Positions 25,738 to 33,465 are shown, numbered from the stretch's first letter. The stretch is 39,323 nt of DNA from Xanthobacteraceae bacterium (GCA_028290465.1 JAQGJU010000026.1:1-39323), one strand, 5' to 3'. Made by a program: numbers and translations. Notes: generated from the letters alone by a model not told the origin.

Positions 25738-25831
25738 GGTGGCTCCCTGATGCAAGCTTTAGGTAAAGTAGGTCTGGCGACGGAGGTCCGAACGCCTGGA
25801 TCTCAGCTTCGAATTAGTGGAAGGAATTTCC

Positions 25832-26596
25832 GTGACGCAGCCTGACCGACAACGTTCTGTCCTCGTCACCGGAGGCACCAGCGGCATCGGCCGTGCAATC
25901 GCCGAGGGTTTGCGCATCGACGGATACCGGGTGGGTGTGATGGCCCGCCGCGAGGCCGCCCTCCGCGCGATGGAAACCGACGGTTTCGACATCTACCAGG
26001 GCGATGTCGGCGATCTGCCAAGCGTCACCGCGACGGTGGCTCGCCTCGAACAGCGCGTCGGCATGCTCGATGCGCTCGTGCACTGCGCTGCCATCATCGA
26101 AAGTGAGCCCGCCGATCGGTTGACCACCGAATCGATCATGCGTCAGATCGAGATCAATCTGCTCGGCACCATGTGGATCAATCGCGCGGCGATCCCGTTG
26201 CTCAAGCGCAACGGCGGATCGATCGTCAATTTCAGCTCCGGGATCGCGCATCGGCCGATCGCCGGCACCGCCGTCTACGCGGCGACCAAAGCGGCGGTGG
26301 AGGGCTTCGGCCGCGCGCTGGCGTTCGAACTCGGCGCCTTCAAGATCAGGGTCAACACCATTGCGCCCGCCCTGGTGCGAAGCGACATCTGGACCGCCAG
26401 CGGCATGGCGCCGGAGATCTACGACCGCATGCTGGCCGCGAAGGGGGCCGAATATCCGCTTGGCCGGACCGGCGAGCCCGAAGACGTCTCGGAAATTGTC
26501 CGCTTCCTGATATCCGACAAGGCGAGCTGGATTACCGGTGCCGTCATCCCCGTCGACGGCGGCAGCACGCTGGGGCTCGTCAAGAAGCATGCCTGA
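25832..26596 (+). CDS. Short-chain dehydrogenase/reductase
   Basis: The 254-residue Rossmann-fold enzyme has the cofactor motif TGGTSGIGRAIAEGL (about residues 15-29), ALVHCAAI in place of NNAG, Ser in NFSSGIAH, and the catalytic pair Tyr-Lys in VYAATKAA. The C-terminal part PEDVSEIVRFLISDKASWITGAVIPVDGG is classical. The GTG at 25832 is chosen because AAGGA stands seven bases before it, while the GTG at 25817 would place this ribosome site inside the gene. The substrate is probably a hydroxy- or keto-intermediate of the surrounding pathway, but nothing in the sequence specifies it. Confidence 0.9.
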   Translation: MTQPDRQRSVLVTGGTSGIGRAIAEGLRIDGYRVGVMARREAALRAMETDGFDIYQGDVGDLPSVTATVARLEQRVGMLDALVHCAAIIESEPADRLTTESIMRQIEINLLGTMWINRAAIPLLKRNGGSIVNFSSGIAHRPIAGTAVYAATKAAVEGFGRALAFELGAFKIRVNTIAPALVRSDIWTASGMAPEIYDRMLAAKGAEYPLGRTGEPEDVSEIVRFLISDKASWITGAVIPVDGGSTLGLVKKHA

Positions 26597-26639
26597 CTTT
26601 CCCGCACTGATCAGCGCCGACTCAACACGGTCGCATCGC

Positions 26640-26667
26640 GATTGGCCGCCGCTGACGGCGACCAATC
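26640..26667. terminator. Bidirectional hairpin between convergent genes
   Basis: GATTGG-C-CGCCG (26640-26651) pairs with CGGCG-A-CCAATC (26656-26667) with one mismatch and a four-base loop. It lies in the 98-base gap between the SDR and binding-protein stops. No long T tract is present. Confidence 0.5.
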
Positions 26668-26694
26668 GGAGCGTTCCTTGTCTCGACCCAAACC

Positions 26695-27726
26695 TCACGG
26701 CTCGAGCTTGAGCTCGCTGCGCGGCGGCAGATATTTGTCGACATAGACCTGCGCGGCGGTCGGTACGGTCTTCAGGTTGAAGGCCTTGGCGACTTGCTGC
26801 AAGCTCTTCTCGAGGCGCGGGATATCAACATTGCTCATGCCGTTTTCCAACACGTTCGGCGTGATGAACATGTACTCCAGCGCCATCTTGACCCGCCCGA
26901 GCTCGATCACCTCGTTGATCAGCGGATCGCGTTTCTTGACCGAGGCCATCCCCGCCTCCGGTGACTTCTTCATGACGCTCAGGCCGTGAACGGTGGCGCG
27001 GGCGAAATTGCGGATCACCTCGGGATTCTTCGCAGCGTAGTCCGGACGCACCACGATGACGTGACCGTACAGCCCGACGCCGTAGTCGACATAGGGCATT
27101 ACGCGGATATCGGAGGCCGAAACACCGATCCCGGCCAGATTCGGCATCACCGTGGTGATGTGGCCTGTGATCGCCTGGGCTTCGCCGCGCACCAGCATCG
27201 GCTCGCGCAACTCGGGGGACACGTTGGACCATTTGATGGTCGACTGGTCGATCCCGTTCACATCGGCGAACAGCGGAAACAATTGCCGGCTGGCATCACC
27301 GAGCGGCGAGGCCATGGTCTTGCCTTCAAGGTCTTTCGGAACCTTGATGCCGCTAGTCATTTTTGTTTCGACCGCGAGCGCCGACTTGTCGTGAACGAAC
27401 ATCACAGCGATCAACTGGTGATCGGGGTTCTCGCCGTTGAACCGAACCATCGAGTAGAGATCGGCGAGACCGATGTCGTAAGCGCCGCTGGCGATCTTGG
27501 CGACGGTGTCGCCCGACCCGGAACCGCGGTCGAGTGTCACGTTGAGTCCGACACGCTTGTAACCACCGTCATCGGACGGGATGGTGAACACCGCCTGCTG
27601 GCCTTGAAAGGCCCAGTCGAGAAGGAAGCGAACTTTGGTCTCCTCGGCATGCGCGGGAAGTAAGAGGAAACCAGTCGCGAGGACACCGAGAGTCCACGCA
27701 GCGAACCTGTTTCTGATCGCGGTCAT
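26695..27726 (-). CDS. NMT1/THI5/TauA-like ABC transporter substrate-binding protein
   Basis: The 343-residue periplasmic receptor has a Sec signal peptide (MTAIRNRFAAWTLGVLATGF, cleavage near AHA/E) and the family opening VRFLLDWAFQGQQAVFTIP. DYDIGLADL-type sequence (GAYDIGLADLYSM) and EGKTMASPLGDASRQLFP follow. Receptors of this type bind sulfonates, nitrate, pyrimidine precursors or nucleobase catabolites and work with SsuBC-like permeases. No permease is adjacent; the SsuBC-type pair at 19880-21492 lacks a receptor and has the same type of operator, so they may form one transporter. A one-mismatch operator lies 55 bases upstream of the ATG. Confidence 0.87.
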   Translation of the reverse strand: MTAIRNRFAAWTLGVLATGFLLLPAHAEETKVRFLLDWAFQGQQAVFTIPSDDGGYKRVGLNVTLDRGSGSGDTVAKIASGAYDIGLADLYSMVRFNGENPDHQLIAVMFVHDKSALAVETKMTSGIKVPKDLEGKTMASPLGDASRQLFPLFADVNGIDQSTIKWSNVSPELREPMLVRGEAQAITGHITTVMPNLAGIGVSASDIRVMPYVDYGVGLYGHVIVVRPDYAAKNPEVIRNFARATVHGLSVMKKSPEAGMASVKKRDPLINEVIELGRVKMALEYMFITPNVLENGMSNVDIPRLEKSLQQVAKAFNLKTVPTAAQVYVDKYLPPRSELKLEP

Positions 27727-27781
27727 TGAGACATCCTTTGTCTTTGTTCACATGCGGACCCGGGTGACCAGCGTAACAAAC

Positions 27782-27797
27782 TGGATACATGAATCCA
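27782..27797. promoter_or_regulatory. Operator site 4: TGGATA-CATG-AATCCA
   Basis: It has one mismatch from a perfect palindrome and the same four-base spacing as sites 1-3. It lies 55 bases ahead of the receptor gene's ATG in the 155-base divergent region. Confidence 0.55.
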
Positions 27798-27839
27798 ATA
27801 GCGTCCCCAGCCTTGACTCCCTTTCGGTATCGCCGGTAG

Positions 27840-27855
27840 TGGATAATTGTATTCA
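27840..27855. promoter_or_regulatory. Operator site 5: TGGATA-ATTG-TATTCA
   Basis: It has one mismatch in the right arm and is 26 bases ahead of the TTG start of the racemase-superfamily gene. With site 4 it gives each of the two divergent genes its own copy. Confidence 0.55.
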
Positions 27856-27881
27856 ATGCACTCGGTGAAGACGGGGCTCCG

Positions 27882-28610
27882 TTGGACGATTTCCCGGTTT
27901 ATGGGCGAAAAGGCCGCCTGGGCGCGATCGTTCCGGCCAACAATTCCGTCATCGAACCCGAGTGGTGGTCGGCCCTCCCCGAAGGCGTGGCGCTCTACGC
28001 AACCCGCATTCTGGCGCAGGGCGATCTGACGCCCGCCGCCGTCCATGCGATGGAAGGCAATGTCGATCGTGCCGTCGACGAACTCGCGGCCACCGGGGTC
28101 GACGTGATTGCGTACTGCGACATGGTCACCACCTTCATTATGGAGCCGGGCTGGAACGAGGCCAAGGTCGCGGAGATCGCGGCGAAGACCGGCACGCCAG
28201 CGATCTCGGCCTGGACCGCGTTGCGCGACGCACTGTCGCATCTCGGTGTCAGCCGTTTCGCGCTCGGCACGCCCTATCCGGCCGCGATTCACGCGTTGGC
28301 GCCGCGATTCTTTGCCGCGCGCGGCTATGACGTGGTGAACGACGCCACCTTGGACGTCGTCAAGATGCGCGACGTGCCGAAGATTTCCGCCGACACCCTA
28401 AAGCGCTTTGTCGCCAGGCTCGAACACTCCGAAGCGCAGGCCGTCGTGTTGCTGGCGACCGATTTGCCCAGCTTTTCCGTAGTGACCGAGCTTGAGCGGC
28501 TATCGGGCCTGCCGGTGCTCACCTCCAACCAGACCCTGCTCTGGAGCGCGCTCCGCGCCGCCAAGGCGGAGGCCCGCATTGCAACCCTGGGACGTCTTTT
28601 CAATGTCTGA
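27882..28610 (+). CDS. Asp/Glu racemase superfamily, maleate isomerase/arylmalonate decarboxylase-like
   Basis: The 242-residue protein belongs to the group of maleate cis-trans isomerases and arylmalonate decarboxylases. Supporting phrases are GRLGAIVPANNSVIEPEWW, the first catalytic Cys in VDVIAYCDMVTTF (Cys79) and VVTELERLSGLPVLTSNQ. The second Cys of isomerases and decarboxylases (in an S-C-G segment) appears as LLATDLPSF, with Thr193. It thus keeps only the first Cys, the opposite of arylmalonate decarboxylase. No ATG fits; a TTG at 27882 with GGGG upstream is the best start, because an in-frame stop lies at 27837. The stop overlaps the aminotransferase start by eight bases. The likely substrate is a small dicarboxylate, but this is inference. 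Confidence 0.75.
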   Translation: MDDFPVYGRKGRLGAIVPANNSVIEPEWWSALPEGVALYATRILAQGDLTPAAVHAMEGNVDRAVDELAATGVDVIAYCDMVTTFIMEPGWNEAKVAEIAAKTGTPAISAWTALRDALSHLGVSRFALGTPYPAAIHALAPRFFAARGYDVVNDATLDVVKMRDVPKISADTLKRFVARLEHSEAQAVVLLATDLPSFSVVTELERLSGLPVLTSNQTLLWSALRAAKAEARIATLGRLFNV

Positions 28611-29781
28611 TCCCGTCATACGCCTGGAAACGCCCGTCCGGGCCGGCTCACGTCGCGCCGCCGGCATGCCTCGGTCGGCGATCCGGGAAATCATGGCACT
28701 GGCCGCCGGCCGGCCCGAAGTCATCCACCTCGAAGTCGGTGAGCCCGACTTTTCGACGCCGGCGCACATCGTCGATGGCGCCTTCGAGGCGGCGCGCAGC
28801 GGCTGGACCAAATACAGCTCGAACGCCGGCCTCCCCTCACTTCGCAAGCTCGTCGCCGAGCGCTCCAGCCGGGCTTGGCGTCAAGCCGTGGCGCCGGAAC
28901 ATGTCGTTATCACCACCGGCGCGATCGGTGCGCTCTATTCGGCCCTGATGTCGGTCGTGGATGCGGGCGACGAGGTTCTCATCCCTGATCCCGGTTGGCC
29001 GAACTACGAAGCCATCGCGCATCTTGCCGGCGCAACGCCGGTCCGCTTCTCGCAGACGCCCGAGCGGCGCTTCCTGCCCGACCCCGCCGAGATTGCACGC
29101 CTGATCACACCGCGCACCAAGGCGATCCTGATCAACACTCCCGGCAATCCGAGCGGCGCCGTCTTCCCGGCGGCGCTTATGCGGGAGATCGTCGCCCTCG
29201 CCGCGCGTACCGGCGTCTATCTCGTCAGCGACGAGATCTACGAAGATCTCGTGTTCGAGGGCGAGCACGTATCGGCCGGCAGCTTCGGGCTTACCGACCG
29301 CGTTTTCGTCATCTCGGGCTTCTCCAAGACCTACGCCATGACGGGGTGGCGGCTCGGCTGGCTGATCTGCCCCCCGGCCTTGGCCGCAACAGCCGCGGGA
29401 TTGCAGGAACCGGTGACGAGCTGTGCCTCGACCATAGCTCAGAAGGCCGGCGAGGCAGCACTGGCCGGCGACCAGCAATGCGTCCAGGATTTCCGCGACA
29501 TATTCCGGCGGCGGCGTGACATCGTCGTCGATGTGTTCGGCAATACGCCGCTGCTGCCTATCGTGCCGGAGGGCGCATTCTACGCTCTCATCGACATCGG
29601 CGCGGCCGGCAAGGGATCGCTCGAATTTGCCAAGGCTTTCCTCGCCGCACGCCAGACCGCCGTCGTCCCCGGCATCACGTTCGGCCCGGCATGCGACCGC
29701 TATGTCCGGGTAGCCTTCACCATCGCGGACGATCAGTTGCGCGAAGGCCTCGGCCGGTTGCGCAGCTATATCGACGCGTGA
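28603..29781 (+). CDS. Class I/II pyridoxal-phosphate aminotransferase
   Basis: The 392-residue fold-type I enzyme shows the family residues in order: LEVGEPDFSTP, NTPGNPSGAVF (Asn182), SDEIYEDL (Asp210, Tyr213), the Schiff-base lysine in SGFSKTYAMTGWRLG (Lys242, Arg250) and the C-terminal VRVAFTIADDQLREGL with the substrate-carboxylate Arg. It is close in style to aspartate/alanine-type aminotransferases of subgroup I-gamma. The ATG at 28603 lies inside the preceding gene's last codons (ATGTCTGA overlap), so translation is coupled to the racemase-like enzyme. The two may process the same four- or five-carbon dicarboxylate or amino acid. Confidence 0.92.
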   Translation: MSDPVIRLETPVRAGSRRAAGMPRSAIREIMALAAGRPEVIHLEVGEPDFSTPAHIVDGAFEAARSGWTKYSSNAGLPSLRKLVAERSSRAWRQAVAPEHVVITTGAIGALYSALMSVVDAGDEVLIPDPGWPNYEAIAHLAGATPVRFSQTPERRFLPDPAEIARLITPRTKAILINTPGNPSGAVFPAALMREIVALAARTGVYLVSDEIYEDLVFEGEHVSAGSFGLTDRVFVISGFSKTYAMTGWRLGWLICPPALAATAAGLQEPVTSCASTIAQKAGEAALAGDQQCVQDFRDIFRRRRDIVVDVFGNTPLLPIVPEGAFYALIDIGAAGKGSLEFAKAFLAARQTAVVPGITFGPACDRYVRVAFTIADDQLREGLGRLRSYIDA

Positions 29782-29790
29782 GGCTCCGTT

Positions 29791-29892
29791 AGAGCGCGGC
29801 ATGTTCCGGCTGCATCACGATCGCGCTCTAACACTTTAGAAAGACGCGTTTTCTTCACGCGATGTGGATTCCACTTCGCCTGAAAACGCTCT
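29791..29892. repeat. Dispersed palindromic repeat, family A, copy 4
   Basis: It begins AGAGCGCGGCATGTTCCGGC, contains TCACGCGATGTGGATTCCACTT, and ends TGAAAACGCTCT. It differs from other copies in the first third but shares the core and ends. Confidence 0.75.
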
Positions 29893-29902
29893 AGATTTTG
29901 TT

Positions 29903-29946
29903 GAGCATGATCTTTTCGGAAAACTATGTTTCCGGATCATGCTCTA
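29903..29946. repeat. Dispersed palindromic repeat, family B, short copy
   Basis: GAGCATGATC-TTTTCGGAAAA and TTTCCG-GATCATGCTC are inverted around a short centre, making a hairpin of about 17 pairs with a small bulge. It directly follows a family A copy, as in the 3 kb region where both families also stand together. Confidence 0.65.
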
Positions 29947-30007
29947 GTGTGGTGGATTTGAAGTTCGCCCTATTATCGCGGCGGGCGACGCGCGTGAAAG
30001 ATAGCCC

Positions 30008-31234
30008 ATGATCGAGATCGATGGCGCCCGCCTGCTCAATGACCTTCGGACCTTGGCGAATTTCGGCAAGGCCGGAACCGGCGTCGACCGGATCGCCCTG
30101 TCGCCCCTCGATATCGAGGCGAGACGCTGGCTGGTCGGACGTTTAGCGGAAGCCGGCCTTGAAGCGGGACTGGACCGTGTCGGCAACGCATATGGCCGCG
30201 ATCCAACGACGAGCCGCGCCATCCTGATCGGCTCGCACACCGATACCGTGCCGATGGGCGGATGGCTCGACGGCGCGCTGGGAGTAATCTATGCGCTCGA
30301 AATCGCCCGCGCCTTCCGCGCGACCGGCGGTTCGTCCGGTGTCGGCATCGACGTCATCTCGTTCGAAGACGAAGAAGGCACCTACCTGCCCTGCCTTGGC
30401 AGCCGCTCATTCTGCAACGATGTCACCGATGCGGAGATCTCCGCCGCCCAGTCCAAGACTGGAGACCGGCTTTCCGAGGCGCTGATGCGCACCAAGGATG
30501 AGCCGGCGCCGTTCCGCCTCGATCCCGCGCGACACGTGGCCTATCTCGAAGCCCATATTGAGCAGGGCCCCCGCCTCGAAGCGGCCGGGCGCCGCATCGG
30601 CATCGTCACCGGCTTGGTTGGCATCCGCCGTTTCCGCATCCTGGCCCACGGCCAAGCCGACCATGCCGGGACGACCCCGATGGACATGCGAAAGGACGCC
30701 GGCGCAGCGTTGTTCCGCCTCGCCAGCCGTATCGCAACAACATTCCCCAAGATCGGCAGCGCCGAGACGGTGTGGAACATCGGCAGCATGACGTTGCGCC
30801 CGGGCGCCGCTAATGTGGTCCCGTCCGAAGCCGAAATGGTTTTCGAGTTCCGCGACACCCAAACCGCGACGTTGGATGTACTCGAGCGTCACCTTCTCGA
30901 ATGGGTAGCCGAGTCATCAAACGCCGGCCCGGTCACGGTCACCGCCCAGGCTACGACCCGCATACCGCCGACCGCCATGACGCCAGCAATCGGAGACGCG
31001 ATCGCAACGGCGGCTGCGGATTACGGCGAACAGACCATGTCCCTGCCGAGCGGCGCCGGACACGATGCCATGGTGCTCGGCCGCTTTATTCCATCGGCCA
31101 TGATGTTCGTGCCGAGCATCGGCGGCCGCAGCCATGACATCACCGAGAATACATCCGACGCCGATATCGTCGCCGGGTGTCGTGTCCTTGCAAGCGCGGT
31201 CGGACGAGTGATCGCGACCGCCGCCGCGCGCTGA
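30008..31234 (+). CDS. M20 Zn-dependent N-carbamoyl/allantoate amidohydrolase
   Basis: The 408-residue enzyme is of the HyuC/AllC group, which hydrolyses N-carbamoyl amino acids, allantoate or ureidoglycolate-type ureides to amine, CO2 and ammonia. All metal ligands are visible: IGSHTDTVPMGGWLDGALG (His77, Asp88), SFEDEEGTYLP (Glu122/123), EAHIEQGP (His183) and GGRSHDITENT (His376). The dimerisation part GQADHAGTTPMDMRKDAG is canonical. The gene lies after two repeats with its own start and converges on the hydantoinase-like gene; their stops are two bases apart. Hydantoinase plus carbamoylase is a known functional pair. A second HyuC-type gene is in the pyrimidine operon at 36162. Confidence 0.92.
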   Translation: MIEIDGARLLNDLRTLANFGKAGTGVDRIALSPLDIEARRWLVGRLAEAGLEAGLDRVGNAYGRDPTTSRAILIGSHTDTVPMGGWLDGALGVIYALEIARAFRATGGSSGVGIDVISFEDEEGTYLPCLGSRSFCNDVTDAEISAAQSKTGDRLSEALMRTKDEPAPFRLDPARHVAYLEAHIEQGPRLEAAGRRIGIVTGLVGIRRFRILAHGQADHAGTTPMDMRKDAGAALFRLASRIATTFPKIGSAETVWNIGSMTLRPGAANVVPSEAEMVFEFRDTQTATLDVLERHLLEWVAESSNAGPVTVTAQATTRIPPTAMTPAIGDAIATAAADYGEQTMSLPSGAGHDAMVLGRFIPSAMMFVPSIGGRSHDITENTSDADIVAGCRVLASAVGRVIATAAAR

Positions 31235-31236
31235 GA

Positions 31237-32577
31237 TCAGCGCGCCGGTCTGATGAAGCGTCCGGACGCGGCCCCCTCCGGCACGCCGTCGCGAGCGACC
31301 ACGGCGCCGCGCAACAGCACTAATTCGGGCGTCGCCGGTGCCGTCCAGCCGTTGAAGGGCGTAAGCCCGGCTTTACTTTGCTGATCCTCATTGCGGATCG
31401 TGAACGGCCGGCCGGGATCGACAATGACGAGGTCGGCATCGGCTCCAACCGACAGTGTGCCTTTGCGCCCGGCCAGGCCGAACAGCACGGCCGGTTGTTC
31501 GCAACAGGTCCGAACCAGTTCCGGGTATGTGAGAAGCCCGTCGCCGATCATGCGCAGCATCAGCGGCAGCAAAGTCTGAACACCGGGAAAGCCGCCTGGT
31601 GCCTTCCAAATGTCGGTATCGCCAGCCTGCTTCTCCGCCGGCGTATGCGGCGCGTGATCGGTGGCCACGATGGCGATCGTTCCGGAACGGAGCGCCGCCT
31701 GAACGGCCGCGAGATCGGATGCCGGCCGCAAAGGAGGAGCTATTTTGGCGACCGGGCCCTGACGCGTGATCTCATGTTCCGTCAGCAGCAGATTGTGCGG
31801 TGTCACCTCCGCCGACAGAGTTCGCGGCGCAAGTCCCCTGAGCACCTCGACGCTGGCAGCGCAGCTTACTTGACGGATATGGGCACGGACCCCGATCTCA
31901 TTCACGGCGAGACAGGCACGCGCCAAGCCGACGGCCTCCGCGATCGTCGGCCGCGTCCGCCAGAAAGCGAGCCTGTCGGCGCCGCCCATAGCCTGCTCAC
32001 GTACCGTCAGGGCGTGAACTATGCTGTCGTCGCCGGGCGTAATGCCGGCGACTCCGGCGGCGTCGCGCACCGCGGCAAGCGCGGCGAGAAGATCGTGGGT
32101 TCGCTCCGTCAGCATCGGTGGCGCGAGATCGGACATGAAGATCTCGAACGAGACGGCACCGAGATCCGCGAGCGCCCGGACATGCTGCGGGTCGGGGCCG
32201 AGGCCAGCCTGAAGCGCGAAATCGACATGGCATTTCCCGGTCGCAAGCGCCTGCTTCTCGGCGAACAAATCCGGCGTCGTTGTCATTGGATTGTCAGTCG
32301 GCATCACCATAACGGTGGTGACGCCGCCCGCGGCAGCGGCCCGGCTCCCACTGGCGAAGTCCTCCTTATGAACGAGCCCCGGCTCCCGAAAATGCACGTG
32401 AGCATCGACGAGGCCGGGCAAAACGATCTTGCCCTTGGCGTCGATCGTGGTCCGCGCGGGCGGCGCTTCTCCGGGCGCCAACACCGCGACAACGCGCCCG
32501 CCGGAGATGCCGAGCGATGCCTCACTGGACCGCGCCGAGTCTACAACCAGGCCGTTTAGTACAACCAAATCAAACAT
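31237..32577 (-). CDS. Hydantoinase/allantoinase/dihydroorotase-like amidohydrolase with altered metal site
   Basis: The 446-residue protein has the cyclic amidohydrolase fold, with N-terminal beta part MFDLVVLNGLVVD, GLVDAHVHFREPG (His60, His62) and VATDHAPHT (Asp307). At the position of the carboxylated lysine (FKxFM in relatives) it reads AVSFEIFMSD, giving Glu145. The HAED/HCED ligand segment reads GITPGDDSIV (Pro at the His position), and HIxHVS reads HIRQVSC (Gln at the second His). The first-metal ligands remain, but the second-metal set is replaced, so activity may be mononuclear or lost. The ATG at 32577 is used; the longer frame to 32835 would cover the divergent promoter. It is divergent from the GntR gene with a degenerate operator between. 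Confidence 0.82.
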   Translation of the reverse strand: MFDLVVLNGLVVDSARSSEASLGISGGRVVAVLAPGEAPPARTTIDAKGKIVLPGLVDAHVHFREPGLVHKEDFASGSRAAAAGGVTTVMVMPTDNPMTTTPDLFAEKQALATGKCHVDFALQAGLGPDPQHVRALADLGAVSFEIFMSDLAPPMLTERTHDLLAALAAVRDAAGVAGITPGDDSIVHALTVREQAMGGADRLAFWRTRPTIAEAVGLARACLAVNEIGVRAHIRQVSCAASVEVLRGLAPRTLSAEVTPHNLLLTEHEITRQGPVAKIAPPLRPASDLAAVQAALRSGTIAIVATDHAPHTPAEKQAGDTDIWKAPGGFPGVQTLLPLMLRMIGDGLLTYPELVRTCCEQPAVLFGLAGRKGTLSVGADADLVIVDPGRPFTIRNEDQQSKAGLTPFNGWTAPATPELVLLRGAVVARDGVPEGAASGRFIRPAR

Positions 32578-32624
32578 TTCAGTTGATCTCGCATTGCAAA
32601 TCGGGCAGGTAACATACGTCTTAA

Positions 32625-32652
32625 AAAGGATTTTTGGATACGAAAATCCTTT
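32625..32652. promoter_or_regulatory. Degenerate operator site 6 within a 10-bp inverted repeat
   Basis: AAAGGATTTT (32625-32634) and AAAATCCTTT (32643-32652) are perfect inverted arms. Inside lies TTGGATA-CGAA-AATCCTT (core 32635-32650), a two-mismatch relative of sites 1-5. It lies between the divergent hydantoinase-like and GntR genes, 52 bases ahead of the GntR ATG, where autoregulation would be expected. Confidence 0.55.
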
Positions 32653-32704
32653 GGTCGCATGGCCCGAACGCATCCACTTGGACTCAGCAATCCGAGGAAT
32701 TCCG

Positions 32705-33418
32705 ATGGCTACCGAGACCTCCGCACAGCGTCTGGCATATCTCCACATTCGTGACTCGATCGTCGCCGGGTATCTCGCCCCGGGCGCCAAGATCGCATCT
32801 GAAGTGATCGCCGACGTTCTCGGCATCAGCCGCATGCCGGTTCGTGACGCGCTGTATCAACTCGATGCCGAAGGCTTCGTGCAAATTTTCGCTAACCGCG
32901 GCGCTTATGTGCGTGTCTACACCAGCGAAGAGATCCTCGATCTATCGGAGATGCGGGCGGTCCTGGAGGGCCTAGCCGGTCGCCTCGCCACCGAACGAAT
33001 GACCGACGACGGCATCATCGAAATCGAATATCTGCTCGAGCGTACACGCCGCTGCCATAACGATCATCGCGAATTCATCAAACGGCATGACGAATTCCAT
33101 CTCTACATTTATGAATTCAGCGGCCGTGAACATCTGGTTGCCGAGATCAAGCGCCTGCGCCTGCTGCACCAGCCCTACATGCTTGCTTTTTTCTCAGCGA
33201 CGCAGGAGCAGGAAATCCTTGGTTACGAACACGACCTCATCGTCGATGAGCTTAAGCGCCGCGACAGCGCTGCGATCGAGATGGGTATTCGCGCCCACGT
33301 CATGCAGAATGCCCATCGTGTGGCAAACTATGCGGTCAAAGATGAGGAGGCGAATACACCCCGCCTCAAGTCGTCTCCTAAACTGACCAATGAGAAGCTG
33401 AACACCAGCGAGGTCTGA
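32705..33418 (+). CDS. GntR family transcriptional regulator, FadR/FCD subfamily
   Basis: The 237-residue regulator has an N-terminal winged helix (about residues 8-72, with LAPGAKIASEVIADVLGISR and PVRDALYQLDAEGFV) and a C-terminal all-helical FCD ligand domain. The FCD metal-binding residues are visible in RHDEFHLYI (Asp129, His132), EHDLIVDEL (His176) and RAHVMQNAH (His198). FCD regulators usually respond to small organic acids or amino acids. The ATG at 32705 is preceded by GAGG. It is divergent from the hydantoinase-like gene and is the only regulator gene in the window, which makes it the prime candidate for binding the TTGGATA-N4-TATCCAA sites. A 30-residue polar tail after the FCD domain is unusual but unremarkable. 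Confidence 0.92.
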   Translation: MATETSAQRLAYLHIRDSIVAGYLAPGAKIASEVIADVLGISRMPVRDALYQLDAEGFVQIFANRGAYVRVYTSEEILDLSEMRAVLEGLAGRLATERMTDDGIIEIEYLLERTRRCHNDHREFIKRHDEFHLYIYEFSGREHLVAEIKRLRLLHQPYMLAFFSATQEQEILGYEHDLIVDELKRRDSAAIEMGIRAHVMQNAHRVANYAVKDEEANTPRLKSSPKLTNEKLNTSEV

Positions 33419-33465
33419 CAAGCGCGGTCCGAGAAAGAGACTCGCCGACCCGCCTTCGAACTCCT

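Noticed and set aside
32578-32835. N-terminal extension of the hydantoinase-like protein
   Set aside because: The extra 86 codons cover the divergent promoter, the operator-like repeat and the start of the GntR gene, and show no family similarity.
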